Shown here piece by piece: positions 13,511 through 27,199 of a DNA stretch of 64,000 nucleotides. The notes under the pieces were generated by a model that was not told the origin of the DNA, ran no database searches, and was given only the letters and a program-made list of their open reading frames with translations. The translations under genes were made by a program, and so were the position numbers. The DNA lies in assembly GCA_013398015.1 (NCBI GenBank), contig VZRR01002303.1:1-64000 (forward strand), written 5' to 3'. This DNA comes from Oreocharis arfaki (lineage: Eukaryota > Chordata > Aves > Passeriformes > Paramythiidae). Positions within the stretch are counted from its first letter, which is position 1; every line of letters begins with the position of its first letter.

Positions 13511-15756
13511 AAATAATTATTACACATTACAATTCCATTTACTACATGACAATAACAAATCATAGTTACAGCTCATTCAAAGTAAATTAGTTCTAAAATA
13601 CTAATAAAATTAATTGCAAGATGCTTGATTGAAAAATAGGAACAGTTAAACAGGAGCTCTTTATCATGGTCTTTGATAGTATATTACTTACTGGAATAAA
13701 GCTACTAGCCTTAAATATCTTGGTGCTTGTTAGCAAACAAAGAGTAATTGAAACTTGGTTGCTAAGAAACATTATTTCTCATTGTTGACAATCATGATTT
13801 TCTTTGATTGCTGCTTCTGTTGTTGTTCATTACACAAGCTAAATGTTTTCTCATAACATTGTGAAAGCATGCTTTGGATTCCAATTGTTCTATGTGATAC
13901 CACTGGGTCTATTTAAAAAGCTTCCAGCAGCACGGTATGCTCCTGGAAGAGTGGTGGTGTGGGATTTTCTGTGGTAGATGCAAATTTTTGGAATGCCAAA
14001 GGTACATGAATGAAAGCTGTAATTGCAGTCCAAGGTTAGCAATGCTAGCCTTCTCTCATATACTGCAGGTGGAAAAATTTGTAGCCATTCTTTTCTTGAT
14101 GTCTAAATGTCTTAGCAGCACTAGATAAATTTTTCAGATGCTAGTGCTGGCTTTTGGAAAAGCAATTTTAGTAATATGAAAAGGGGCTTTTCTAAAAGAT
14201 TTTTTAAGTCCCAAATAGTGACTTTAGTTCACCTCAAACCATTAATCAAAGTCCATAAAAAATATAGCCTCATTTGTAGCTGGAAAAGTATTCTTTGGCA
14301 AAAGTCAGAGCTCTTTGATTGCTGATACAGGCAGCCATCTACAACTTTTCCCCTCAGCAATTCCGTTTGATCAGATCATGTAATTGGCAGATTCTATTCC
14401 AATTTTTTTTGTGGTTAATGCAAAGGATGAAAAATGAACAGCAAAAAACTCACCCACACTAGTTGATTATTTGATCCATTAAATAGGCAAGTTCTGTTTT
14501 AGGTCAGAACTCTGGTGTGTGAAAATTACTTTTATATTCAAATGGGAAAAAATAAAAAAAAAATAAAGATTTTAAATCTTAGGAAGAGAGCAAAGATTTG
14601 GAATAAAGACTTGTACTATGAACTAGAAGAGTCAGTGAGGATTTTCGTTCTCTTGGAAATGCATGATTTTCCTTGTGGAGAGCTATGTCATGTCCCTTTT
14701 CTCTTGTCTGCTGAGGTGTCTTTGAGCTATTAAGTTCTTCAGGATGGCTGAGTGTTGATTATATCTCTAAGAGCAAAGAGTCCACAAGTGCAGGAAGTGC
14801 ACATGGCAACAATTTACATGACAGGATTCATTTACAGAGCAATTTACAGCACGAATATTCAGACTCGGAATGTATGCTTTGGAGAGGTGCCAGCTGCAGT
14901 TTAAGGAGGAAGGAGGTATTACCAATTTTGTTTTGACTACAGGTTTTTTCAGATCAGGAGTTATAACCTTGTGTCTGTGAAGTACCCTGAAAAATTAAGT
15001 TGGAACCTGTCCAAGCACAGAGCACAACTGTTATATACATCAGTCCTTGTGCTGTAAAGAAAACATACATCATAAGAGACATGCTTCTGCCAGAAAGAGA
15101 AATGAAATTTGTGTCTGTATGTGTGTGTGTGCATATGTGCCTGATTATAAGTTTCACATACTTGCCATTCATTGTGGCAAAGAGTGTTGTCAGTTGTAGT
15201 CCTCTAAAACTGAATTTCCATGCTGAAAAGTTTGAGGCTGAACCCTTTCAAATAATTTCCACGTTTGAAGATATTTTTTTCACTTTTTTCTGAAAAGCTG
15301 GTTCTTTTCATTTATTTAGAGAGGGGTAGCTTCTAATCCTTGAAACTGCAGGGAAGTAAATTTTGTACTAATTGTGTAAAAGAGGAAAATGCGGAACAGC
15401 ATCAGACATCTTAAGTTTCTTCTGAAAGGAAAGTAACTTTTGCAAGGCATCTCAGCAAGGATATCCTTCGTGTGTTTCCATGTGTGGTAAATATATGCTG
15501 ATGTTGATAAAATCTGTTTTCCTAATGAGTGTTTTAATATTCTTTTGTTCCTTTGTATTAAGCTCCTATTAACTGGCTTACTGTTTGGGCACTGTGACTA
15601 ATTTTTGGTTTCTAGTTTCTAATTTGATTACTTATTTAATGGTTTCCAGGGCTCCAGAATGACGGTACTTTCATAAATGCAATGCGGCTACCACTGTTTC
15701 TGAGTATGGCAGGAAAGGACAGAATGTCAGTCAAGTTCCTATTGAAATATGAATAG

Positions 15757-15853
15757 AGAAGAGGGAAGAGAAGAGAAGAGAAGAGAAGAGAAGAGAAGAG
15801 AAGAGAAGAGAAGAGAAGAGAAGAGAAGAGAAGAGAAGAGAAGAGAAGAGAAA
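15757..15853. repeat. (GAAGA)n pentanucleotide microsatellite
   Basis: About eighteen tandem AGAAG/GAAGA units form an almost pure purine strand. The reverse frame translates into a repeating LLFSS-type peptide, which is an artefact of the repeat. Confidence 0.96.
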
Positions 15854-17432
15854 ACCTATAGCTGAGAAACAGAATTAGTCCAGCAATCAAGGCAAAATTT
15901 TAACGTATTTTACGTGATCTGAGTGAGGCAATTACATATTTAAAGGGAGTTTCTCTGTTAGAGTAAGCCACACTGTGTCTCTCTCAAGAATTCCTCAAGT
16001 TTTCAGTCTATGTATTTCTACACGTGCTGTACGATTTTGCACCATACAGGAGCCAAGCTATAAATTCTGGTATCTGTTATTCGTGTGGAATTACAGAGTG
16101 TGAGGCTACCTACTCTTTTGGGATTTTATTCATTCAGGAAGAGAAAGTGTATTCATAAAATCTACTCACCTATAACAACGGGGAAGTACTATCTGTGTAC
16201 AGAAAGTAGATTAGGCTAGGGCCGGTGACTTTATGACAGCTATTCCAGTATGTTTTATTTAAAAGGCAAAATGCCAGAGATTTAATACTTTTGAAAATAG
16301 TTCAATGTAAAGCCTATGTAGTATGATGAACTCAATAGAGGAACAGCAGTGACCGCAAAGAGTGATTTTAATTTCTTTAAATGTTCCCTTTTTCCATAAC
16401 CGTCCCTGTGTCACATCATCCTTATAAACACTGCTGGAGTGTCACAGCAGGACATTTACTCTGGAGAGATGTTCGTCACACGTGGACTGCCTTCAACTCA
16501 GGAATTCAGTTGCATATAGAGCAATATGCTGAAGGAAGGCAGTCTGGGGAAAAGGGAGAAAGGCTTGAAATGGCCTCAATAAAACCATCATCTTCTGTGC
16601 AGGTTAACTTCCCCTAGGTAGGAAGCATCACTAAGCAAAAGAGAAGACCAGAGATAGTAGTAGGCTGAAACCATGCTGCAAGAATGATTATAAAACAAGA
16701 TGCTAAACAAATGTGATATAATAGGAGAAGTCAATGTAAAGAGTAGAGGGGAGACCATGTTTTATCAAGCTGCGTTGCGTGTTTTGTGGAAGCTGATATC
16801 TACGTCAAGACGTGACCCACCTGACGTTTCACCTCTGTCCAGGTGTTTGTTCTCCAGACATGATAGTTGGATGAATGGGTACAACTGTTATGTGGGTAGT
16901 TTCTCTACTTGTGTTCATAGTCATACTATGCTACCTGCTAGACAGGTATCAATGCTTGATTTTCAGTTTACTTCAGAAGGGATCCCATTAAAATCGATGA
17001 GCATGCTGGTCCAATTCAAGGGAAAGGAATCTGGTGTTGTATCAGTTGAAAATTGTGTATGACGGTTCACTTGCTCGTGAAAAAGGCACCAAGGACCTTC
17101 ATAGCTGCTACTGCTACCTGAAACAAGAAAGTGAGAATTTTCTGTCTTTTACATGAACTAAAAGGAAGATTTTTAATATCTAGACCCTCATCTAGTTATG
17201 ATGCTGTTCATGATGGTATCTGTGGCCACTGGATTACATTTACTGTGCTTTCTAATTACTGATTACACATACACTCTTGTAAATGTCATTACACTCTTCT
17301 GGGTGGTGATGATGGGGCATGTCTGAGCTCTCTCACCACCCCACCCCATGGCTATATTCAATGGCCTCTCCGTTCTGGTTTTAAAAGAGAGTTAATCCTC
17401 CAGCAAGCCTCATTAAAAGAAAAATCCCAGAC
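15854..17432. other. Unique sequence between two purine repeats
   Basis: No repeat family or gene was recognised. A plus-strand open frame of 120 codons at 16700-17062 has no recognisable domain, no Kozak-like start context and no visible splice partners, so it was not called a gene. Confidence 0.5.
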
Positions 17433-17759
17433 CTCAAAAAGAAAAGAAAAGAAAAGAAAAAGAAAAGAANNNNNNNNNNNNNNNNNNNNNNNNNNNNNNN
17501 NNNNNNNNNNNNNNNNNNNNNNNNNNNNNNNNNNNNNNNNNNNNNNNNNNNNNNNNNNNNNNNNNNNNNNNNNNNNNNNNNNNNNNNNNNNNNNNNNNNN
17601 NNNNNNNNNNNNNNNNNNNNNNNNNNNNNNNNNNNNNNNNNNNNNNNNNNNNNNNNNNNNNNNNNNNNNNNNNNNNNNNNNNNNNNNNNNNNNNNNNNNN
17701 NNNNNNNNNNNNNNNNNAAAGAAAAGAAAAGAAAAGAAAAGAAAAGAAAAGAAAAGAGA
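17433..17759. repeat. (GAAAA)n microsatellite containing an assembly gap
   Basis: GAAAA units flank both sides of a run of N (17470-17717, 248 bases). The same motif and phase continue after the gap, so the missing bases are probably more of the same array; the true length is unknown. The two open frames that cross the gap on the minus strand are made of undefined residues plus repeat-encoded SFLF peptides and are not genes. Confidence 0.95.
17470..17717. other. Assembly gap (N run)
   Basis: 248 consecutive undefined bases lie inside the (GAAAA)n array. The gap probably marks an array that short or noisy reads could not span. Confidence 0.99.
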
Positions 17760-20681
17760 AAAGAACAACTGTCAGGGTCTTAAGTTGGGGGCATGGTTTA
17801 GAGTAGCCTGAAAATCTTGCAATATTTATGTGCATTTTATTCTGTGTATGCACAAAGCACTTGTCATCCTGAGTCAAGAGAATGAGATGTTTGAGTGCTA
17901 TGAAAAATGAGACAATGTTCTGCTACCAATGTTTGCATCTTTGTGCTCTGAGTGCAAAGTAGATTTGGCGTGTTACTGGCTCAGATGGGTAATGTTTTAT
18001 TCCTGCATTATAATAATATAATGACCTATGAACTGCAGAAGGTAAAAAGTTTTAGTGTTGCCAGTTCTTGAGATGTAACTCTGAGCTTCTTGCTTTTTTG
18101 TTTCTTATGGTATCAAAAGTGAGAAGCTTGACCTTTATTTGGAAAAACTTTTAAACCTTATTTTTATAAAAAGGTTCTTGAAAACGGATGGAGAAACATA
18201 TACGAACTATATGTTCAAATATCTTTCAAGATGAATAAAATGAAATATCATCTAGCTATATGATAAATTTAGGATTAATAGTTTGTTCAATGGATAAAAT
18301 TCTTCTTTGGATTTATTTTTCTATGATGGTTGTTTTTAGTGTATAAATTACACATCTCAGGCACTTAATTATTTATACATTTTTATCTTAATATGTCTCT
18401 ATTTCTATCACATTTCTGTATCTGGCATAGTTCCATCCTCAGCGTTTGTTTCAGAACACTCAGTTGGGCTTCAGTCAGTCCTGAAAATCCTTTTGCATAT
18501 GTTTAAAGTTGAGGCATATGTGCACGTATTCAGTTACCAGGAGTGGAGACATTGTTTGGTGTGAGGAGTGTACAGGAGCTGTATATTGCCTAGCACTCAT
18601 ATAACAAAATGGCTTATGTCTCTGACACACATTAGTCATTCAAATTGTGGAAGTCAGAACCTCACAGTCCCTCAAAGTCAAATTTTGATGGAGTCAGAAT
18701 CTCCCTCTGGGATATACAATACTCTATTTATAATGCTTTGCGCTTCCACTATTTCTATTTCACATAAATCTTTTTTGGATACTGTTTATGTTTTGGGTTT
18801 CAGATATTTTAGTGCGGCTGTAACTTTTCATTTGCACCACATGTTTTTCCAGGGGAATATAATTGATCTATTCCCCTTTGCAATATTCTTTATTTTATAT
18901 TCACTTTAGCTGCCTGCCTCTCTTCCTCCACCCCAATAAATTCTTTATTGCAGAATTTTTTTTCTCAGAAGCTTCCAGATTCATTGTTTCTGTTTTAAAG
19001 AAATACATGTAGCAATAATTGGTGAAGGCATTACTGCTTTCAGTTTACGGTGTTACTAACTAGAATGACATTCATTTTGCTGACAAATGTGAGGTAAACT
19101 AGAAATTCAGAATAAAGAAGTTATTAATTCTTTTTTTTTTTGTTTGAGAAAAAGATTTTTAAACGCCCTACACCATAACTTGTCAATGAAGAATTTTTAG
19201 CAGTGACGGCTTTTACCCATAGTGAATAAATGTTTCAGGGTAAGAGGTCAAGGACAAAGACCTCCCTCAGCTGTCAATATTCAGGCAATTGATCTTCTCC
19301 TTTTATTTAATCTCACCAGCCACTTCCCTTCCTTTCCTCTCCTTTCCCTCTGTCTTTTTTCCCTTCCCCCGTTCTACTCACGGAAACTAAATGTTCCTGC
19401 TGCCAGCAGAGCTTAGTGTAAGTGTAATATTACATGAATCAAAGGCCCTTTAGGCCATGATATAGACTGGTAATTTATTACTGAAGAACAGAGGCTTTTT
19501 TGAAATTTCCTTTAGTTCAGGCAGATCACTGTGAATTAACTAGGCAAGAGGGCAGCAGGTGCTCTCATTAAATTTACAGTCACTGCCAGCAGACAGGGAA
19601 GCATTTAAAAAAAGAATATGCAGCTGTGCTGACACATGTAATTGCAGCCATCCACAGACTCACAAGATGTGTGGGGGTAGCCACAGACTTTTGGTCACTG
19701 CTCTAGCTGTGCTGGCACACAAGGACCAATGCACATTGTGCTTATGATTAGGTCCCTAAAATGGCAAATTGGTTTTACTAGACCTCCAAATGTTGTGTGA
19801 GAAACAAATGAACTACTAGCAGGGCTGGGCTTAGTCAAACCTCCCAGCTGAAGTGACCTTGAACTTCAGAGAAGTTCATAGCCCGATTGCAGCTTTGTGG
19901 TTTTGGCATTTCTCCACTTACCCTTTGTGAAATAACAGCTTCAACAGATCTCTCCTTGATCTATGTTCTTGGCTCAGTTTCTTCAGCCGTCAGATAGTGT
20001 TTTGTGTATAACTGGTATTTGAAACTAATGAAATGACATTTTTTGCAGAACCAAACCTATATTTTCCTTAAATGAAGGGAAATTCCATGCAAAGCTGCTC
20101 ACTAATGATACCTTCTTAGTTTTCCTTTGTAATTGCTTATTACAAAAAAATAGTATAGAAATGCTTATTTTGCACCCCAAGCATTCCTTGGGGAAATGCT
20201 AACAAAGTAAACTCTTGGCATTGATCCAGACCTCCTTCTAGTCAAGACTTCCATTGACTTCAGTGAGATTTTACATCTGGCCTTTAAAACCTAGTTTTAA
20301 CTTTATACATATGTGTTTTGTTTTCATTATGACATTTCATGGAAGTTTCACACACATATCTAAGGTTCTACACTGACCAGAGTCTCATGCCTTGTTATCT
20401 AAGTTCAAAACAACCCTGAAGTGCAAATATACTGGTGTCAGTGCTCTGTGTTCAAAATATTTTGTACTTTGTCTCTGGCTGTGGAGCATATGGTGTTTGT
20501 AACCTCACGCTGTTAAAATATGTGCCGATTTTTTCCTTAAGTTTTCTTTTCGAAATATTATAGCTAATAAAAAACTGAGAAAGTTAGTTTGATTGATTAG
20601 AGAATTACATCTAAATTATGTAATTCACCATGTGTGACTACAAAGATATCAATTTTTTATTTATAGACAATTTGACATTTG
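17760..20681. other. AT-rich unique sequence, nothing recognised
   Basis: No exon, RNA gene or interspersed repeat was recognised. Simple T-runs occur, for example near 19131-19141. The open frame at 18568-18909 (113 codons) has no recognisable motif and no supporting splice sites. Confidence 0.55.
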
Positions 20682-20842
20682 ATTTTCTTTCTTTTTCTTT
20701 CCTTTCTTTTTCTTTCTTTCTTTCTTTCTTACTTCCTTTCTCTCTTTCTCTCTTTTCTCTTTTCTCTTTTTTCTTTCTTTCTTTTCTCTTTTTTTCTTTC
20801 TTTCTCTTTCTCTTTCTCTCTGTCCTTCCTTCTTCCTTTCTA
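20682..20842. repeat. Polypyrimidine (TTTC/CTTTCT)n tract
   Basis: About 160 bp are almost all C and T on the plus strand, in imperfect CTTT, TCTTT and CTCTTT units. The forward frame gives an S/F/L-rich peptide and the reverse a K/R/E-rich one; both are artefacts of the repeat. The imperfect units suggest an older array than the two purine arrays upstream. Confidence 0.95.
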
Positions 20843-21423
20843 TATTCTGAGTGCATAAGACAAAAAATAAAGCATAGATTCAAGGTTTTAGTTCCCTTTA
20901 ATCTTAAAAAATAAAGTTGTCTCACATTGCATTTTAGTGTGTCTGACCCCTAAAGAAAATAAAGGGAAATACTGGCATGATTCTTCAATATTTTTCTCTG
21001 TGTAAACCCCTTTGCAGGATTATAAATCACCAAATATCGCTATATACAGTCATCTATGCAAGGTTTGAAGAAGAAATTTCTTCTCTCATCTTCTATTTAC
21101 AGTTTCCCTGGGTTCATAAAATAGTCTGATGCTACAGAGGTATGAACAAACTACACCACTTTTAATAGAGCCATTTATCTGCTTTAGAGGAGATTAGCAT
21201 GCAATCCCTAGAGACATTTCTCAGCTAATAAGAATAAAATGAATGCTACTTGAGCACCTGTAATCAAATTACTTTTTATTCCCTAAACCCCTGACAGACT
21301 CTGCAAGTCTTGTAGTTTCCTAGGTGGGCCTTTTACAGACCTTGGTAGTGTAGTGCTGGGATTTTTCCCCTCTGTCCTCTTACATTTTGCCCACTCACCC
21401 ACCATCACTTCTTGAGAGAAAAG

Positions 21424-21452
21424 TCCAACCAACCAACCAACCAGCCAACCAA
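21424..21452. repeat. (CCAA)n short tandem repeat
   Basis: Six to seven CCAA units with one CCAG interruption are directly seen. Confidence 0.85.
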
Positions 21453-24400
21453 CCAGAAGACTCCCCTCATGATGAAAATCCCAACGTTTTGGAGGGATGA
21501 AGCTCCCCACCAGCTATTCCTCAACAGGTGTCACAGCCCAGTCTGAAGTGCTGGTGGAACAAGGGCCAAATCATTTTACATCTTGTTGAGGAATGCTGCA
21601 ACTGCAGACTTGACTGATCCCAGACAGCTGTCACTGGGAACAAGACTGCTGTACACACGAAAAACAAAACAAAAACAAAACCACCACCAAACAAACAAAT
21701 AAACCCAAACAAACAAAAGGTTAAATTAAGGAAGGGAAAAACCCACCACATTTGGGCGCAGTAAAGTCTCTCACAGTTCAAAGGAAAAGCAATGTATAAA
21801 ACTTATTCTGTTCAACATAACTTGGTTTTCAAGAATTATGTTGGGCTCACTCCAATGGAAATATTTTCAGAAAGAATTCAATAGTTTTAACTCAAAATAC
21901 TTAAAATAAGTATTCAGAGTTTGTGATATGTATATTTAAAAATTAAATGGACCTTCCTTTATAGCTCTGATGAACTTTTCTGTTATCTCCACAGGAGGAT
22001 GTTTGGTTTTGTCTCATTGTACCAAAATGACCAAGCTATGATACATAGATCCATTTTCCAGACTGGGAAACAGAAGTCACGTTTTTGCACAAAGTTCATG
22101 GGTTCTTCAAGCTGGAAGCCCATCTACGTTTATTCTTGTCCCTCTGAAAATGAATTAATTTAATTAATTTTCTATGTCTTTAATAAACATTATTGCCAAC
22201 AAATTTGCTAAATTAGCAGGAAGAAAGCTAATAGAACAGACACAGAATACTGCTAGATAAAAAATGGCAAGTACTAACTGTTGGTTGAAAAGTTACAGTA
22301 TAAGCAGATGTTCATGTCAGGATGTCTTTTCATGGATTTCAGATCAGACGTGATGCCAGCTTGATACCAAATCTTTTATTCTCATCTCACTCTCTGTAAT
22401 CTCTCAGCATGGGATTCCCTAGCACTTGGGGCTAACACTGTCTTCACAATGTCAATCACACTCCCATCTCAGGTGAAACTGATCAGAAAGATTCAACTGA
22501 AAAGGACTTCTCCAGGAGTCTTCGCATTTTGTAAGGATAACTTCTCATGGGCTGTTTAGAAGAAAGAGAAAAGGCTGTTTGCTAGGTGTGGGTCTTTTAA
22601 TTAGCTTTGAATTTAGTACACATGAAATCTGAAAATCTACTCCTGCTCACTGCAATAGAAGTTATGTGGAAATGCCTCAGCTCTCTGGAAAATGATAGTG
22701 TAAAGCAGGAATTAACAAATACTCAACAAGATGTCTGCATTTTTTCTCAATACCAAAAACGTTTAGCAGTCTATTTTATTTCCACATCTTAGGCATGCTT
22801 TATAACTCCATTTTTACATGATCTCATTAGATGAAATATCTGATGAAACAGTGGCTAATTTGCCATCTAGGTTTTTTTCTGTATTATAATTGTTTGTTAA
22901 ATTTTAAAATCTTTTTTAAAATTTAAGATGTATCCTGTGTAGTGAGCAGGAGTCAGAGCATATTACCAGCAATCAGCTTATTTATATAACAATGAACTTG
23001 ATAAATAAACTGGCTGTTGAAAACAGATGATTCCACACCCAGGCCAAAAGCCAAACCTGTCCTACAATGAGGGCCCTTTCTATGGGAAGCTGCAGGAAAT
23101 CTCTGCTTGGTGTTTTTGTCTTTTTTTTTTCTCCAATGGAAATAAAATATTTTACTTTTTATTTTTTGACTATTTTTAGCCATCTTGAGTCCATTTTCTT
23201 ATACTCTGGGTACTTCAATTTTGTACAAGACAAAAGGAGATGGCCTTCAAAACCTTTGCATGGTCTTTATTAGGATCAAAATAATAATAGTTCTTGAAAG
23301 CACATGCTCAGTCCTAGAATGTCTTTTAGTGATTTCATGATGTAGTAGTAACCTATGAACATCAGTGTATATCAACCTGTTAATAACTCCTGAAAGTTTA
23401 TTTTGCACAATTTAATTGGAGCTTAAATGTCCTTGCTGAGTCACCTATGGTATTGAAAACCTAGACCAAATATTGTTACAAATTTATACAGGAATATGAG
23501 CGTTATCAAAATCTGGCAAATTTTTTTCACTGCTGTTAGGTGAAGTTCTGCAGTGCAAAAGCCCAGTATGTTGCCAGCTACCTCTTCACAGTGTCCAGAA
23601 ATTTCAGTTTGCTGATACTGAGGTTTCCTTTATAACAGAAACAAAAGCCATTGGCCATAAACCTTAACTAATTACTGTCAGATGCAAGAATCTACACCCA
23701 AACCTGCATTTTTAAATCTGCCTGCTTAAGCAGAACATTTATCTTTACAAATTTTATGTAAGATGCATGGCATTTAAGTCACCTTTACTGAAGAAGATCT
23801 TATCGTCTTGGCATGCATGTATCCAAAGGAATATCTGGCTGCTATCAATTAATTTAATTTTTTAACAGACATCACTGTGACATTTGATTTCAGTGATTAG
23901 CTCTTCAGATGCTTAATGTTGAAGTGACAAGGGTTATATTTATCAAAAGCACACATTATACCCTGAAGGCCATGCTCCTCCCCTTGTATTTATCATACAG
24001 ATGGCTTAATTAAAATTTCTTTTAAAAGTATCTATATGTATGTTCTGTATCTTCCCTCTGCCTGTGCAAATGAATATCATGCTTTCCTCTCTTATTTTTA
24101 GGGTTTTGCTGAGGACAATAAAACAGAAGAGACCGCCATTAATGAGGTGCAATGTAACTCAAGCAAGGGAATGAACCTCCAGATGTTCTCACATCACTCC
24201 ATATCTAGAATAACTCTGCTGGCATGCCTTCATGTTCCTTTGATCAAGAGCTTCTGAATGCAGGGCTGACTGATTGACCTCTAAACAAGTCCTGCTTCAC
24301 TACCAGAAGTCACAATGTAGCTTATTCATTTTAGCTATTTTTGTTTACACATGCCACCTCTGTCTATTTCTCACTCCCTAAGAGTTTTCACTTTTCACCT

Positions 24401-26795
24401 CGCATTGGTCATTCAGAAAAGGTATATCAATTTGTTTACCCTATTTTGATTTTCAGTATATTTTACTCAGACCTTTCTTTTTTTCTCCAGCTCCCCCATC
24501 AAACATGTTAAAATTAGAGAACAAAGTAAAAATCGTTGTGGTTCAATGATTTTTTTAAGTTAAATAATTAAACTTATATTTTAACATAATTCTAAAAAAT
24601 TGTATGAACAAATTAAATTTATTTCTACATTTAAAACTATAATCATAATTAAAGCTTTAAGAGGACCAAGCACGCTAATTGCATATTTTTTGTCCTGTTT
24701 TGTGTATCAGTTAAAATGCAGAAGACTTCAAAACCTTTTTTTTTCTAGTTGTGCCAGGTTCCCACATAATCACCTTCATAATCTGTGGAACGCAACCAGG
24801 CAAGAAAACAGAGGTTTAACTTTTCTAGCTGAAACTCAGTGAAAAGTTTCAGACTCTCATCTAGGAGCCTAGTAACAGTCATATTTCAGATCCAGGTGAG
24901 TAAGGGATATTGCCAATGAAGAGTGCAAGAATTGTAGGATTCAGTAGATTATGTCATATTTACCAGATGTAGAAGGGGGAGAGCACCAGAGAAAGACAAT
25001 GATGGTTTCTTGCCTTGAAGCATACACCAGCACTGTAAAAACATTCTGTATCATTGTGTGCCCGATGTGAAACAACGTGATGGTCAGTCAGTAACTAAGA
25101 TCACTTACTTTTCCCCAAAACTTGAGAAAATACAAATATTTTTTTTAAAAAAAACAAATAAAGTGGTTGTGGACACAAGGTTCATGTTTTGGAATATTTT
25201 TGTGGAACCAAATTCTGGTGTTCTTTTTTTTTTTTTTTAAGAATATAGTTTAAATAGATGATGTATATCACTGTCTCATTCTAATACAAATACCTGTGTT
25301 TAAATACATAATTCTCAGGTTTTTAAGTTATTGTAGGTGACCAAGAAGTATCTATCTAAAATAAATAATCAGTAAATCATCTCTACACCTAATGTTGCAT
25401 TCTTCTGATACAATTCTTTCTGTGAAAGAAAAAGAAATTTAAAAAATCTTGTAATGCCTTGTCTCAAGGGACTCTGGCAAAAGGAAAAGCATTTTCCTGT
25501 TTTTCGGTGGAGCTTCAGTTGAAAGTGCCAAGCAAATGAAAACAGCAGTCAAGTTTGTACTTGCTTAGTAATCTTGGTCCATGATGACAAAAATTTGAAT
25601 GACTGTTTATTGCTGTGCAGTATCTCTGATACACAAAATTCTTGAAAACATGTTGAGTCTTACCTAGTGGGTATTATGGTTGGCAAACTCTGAAAACTTC
25701 ACCTCTACGCAATTCTTGAACACAGCACAGATCTTGTGTGAACAGTGAGACAACTCCCTTCAGTGATGACCAGTGAGCAGGGGACACCTCTGAGTCCTCA
25801 CAGTTTGAGTCAAGGCCATCTTGGTGTTAGTGAGATGTGTTGAACCTTATTTAACATATGCATGAATGTGTGATGAAAGATATCCAAGCCTATTTTATCC
25901 TGCATTTGATAAAAATATATTGCTAATTAATTCTTTCTGAGAAAGCAGATATTGTGCTTGGGAATTTGGAAGACTATTGTAATGTACATCAATATATTGC
26001 ATAAAGCACTCAATGGGCATTGCAGGAGGGGCAAGGATAACTCCTCTCGTGGCAGGAGATTGCCTTGCCTTTAGTTCTGATGAAGGGATGAGGTTTCAAG
26101 TGACTTCTTGCACCTGTGTTTTTTCTTTCCTTAGGTTGTGAATAACTCTATGCAAATTGAGAAGTCAGTGTCCACCACAGCACCAGTTCCTGCCATGTGT
26201 TTGTACTGGATAAATGCAGGTGTGGATTTGCTCCAATACATATGTTTTACCAGGAGTGATATGCTCATCACAAGACATTGTCTTCTAAGCCTACAGATGT
26301 GGCCAGAAAGAATAGATTTTGTGTTCATTCAGACATATGGATAGTAGTTCTAATCAAGTCTCTGTCTCTTGCCCACTCTCTTCCACTCCCTCTTCCCTTA
26401 CCTTTTCTTTTGGTCTCGTTAGTCCTTCCAGCTCAGCTATTTGTGCTGTTTCTGTAGATAGATGTAAGTCTCACACATCTGCCATATGGGCAAGTGATGT
26501 ACTAGCCTATCAAAGCCTCCTATGGCTTTAATAGAACCTCAGCAAGTTCAATTCCTACTTTGTCAGGGGATTATTTCTCTTCAGTTGGTTGGTGTGGTAC
26601 CATGGCAAGGTGATGTGACTACATTTCTGCTTTTTTAACATGCTCACACATGAATTTTAATTGCTCCCTAGTTGGCTAGTGTCTTTGATTATATTTGGCC
26701 CCTCTGCAGAGCCTGTGGCATTCCAACTACAGACTTCTACTCCAGAATGGATTTGGCATAGCTTCTGAAAGCATCTCTGTTCTCACTGAAGTACC

Positions 26796-26814
26796 CCTCT
26801 CTCTCTCTCTCTCT
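26796..26814. repeat. (CT)n microsatellite
   Basis: About nine CT dinucleotides are followed by ACACACATATATATGG-like alternating sequence. Confidence 0.9.
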
Positions 26815-27199
26815 GTTACACACATATATATGGTACTCTTTGGTACACACATTTCATCTTAATAACATCAATGCATTGAGGAAGCAGATGCAGCTCCTCC
26901 TATGGTATCTGCCTGTTCTGACAGAATGATAGAAGTGAGACCTTTTTCAGAAATGTCCTGTATTTTTTATAAAACTAGAAAGTAAACCTTGATGTTTTAT
27001 TTCACCTCGAATTATTTCCAGTCCCTACCTTGAAGCCAGCACACACTTGCTTTGATTAATGCTTTTTATCAGACTAAAGATCCTTTATTCTTGTTCAGGT
27101 GCCATATTTCTGAGCTTCAAAACTGTTCTTCAGTCAGCTATGTACATAAAAGCACAGAAAATAGGACTTGAATACTAGTCCGTTCTGTGCCTCATGTCA

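Larger units (their letters stand above)
9844..15756. other. Unique AT-rich sequence with possible regulatory islands
   Basis: No gene is supported. The block at about 10960-11170 has octamer-like ATGCAAA sequences, a TTTGCATAAT segment and a perfect CRE, so it could be a conserved noncoding element. The patch at about 12560-12910 is more GC-rich and is followed by AATAAA near 12912. It could be the end of a transcript, but no upstream exon structure was found. A possible LINE reverse-transcriptase relic lies near 13396-13510. The rest is featureless. Confidence 0.5.
20843..27199. other. AT-rich unique sequence with minor simple repeats
   Basis: No gene is supported. Small repeats include CCAA units near 21424-21452, a CAAA-rich run near 21660-21720, a T-run at 25221-25238 and a (CT)n tract near 26796-26814. 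The stretch 23830-24070 is AT-rich with intact TTAATTAA-like and homeobox-type cores, and could be conserved noncoding DNA. A splice-acceptor-like pyrimidine tract precedes 26135, but no good donor follows, so no exon is called. Confidence 0.5.

Noticed and set aside
15636..15890. Minus-strand frame with LLFSS repeats
   Set aside because: It is a translation of the (GAAGA)n microsatellite.
16700..17062. 120-codon plus-strand frame
   Set aside because: No domain, no start context, no splice partners, and its length is unremarkable for a 64-kb window.
17358..17877. Two minus-strand frames of 136 and 147 codons
   Set aside because: They cross the N gap and consist of undefined residues plus peptides encoded by the (GAAAA)n repeat.
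20630..20925. S/F/L-rich plus-strand and K/R/E-rich minus-strand frames
   Set aside because: Both are translations of the polypyrimidine simple repeat.
26131..26344. Possible exon after a strong pyrimidine tract and AG at 26133-26134
   Set aside because: No convincing donor follows and the peptide is not recognisable; two overlapping opposite frames are both short.
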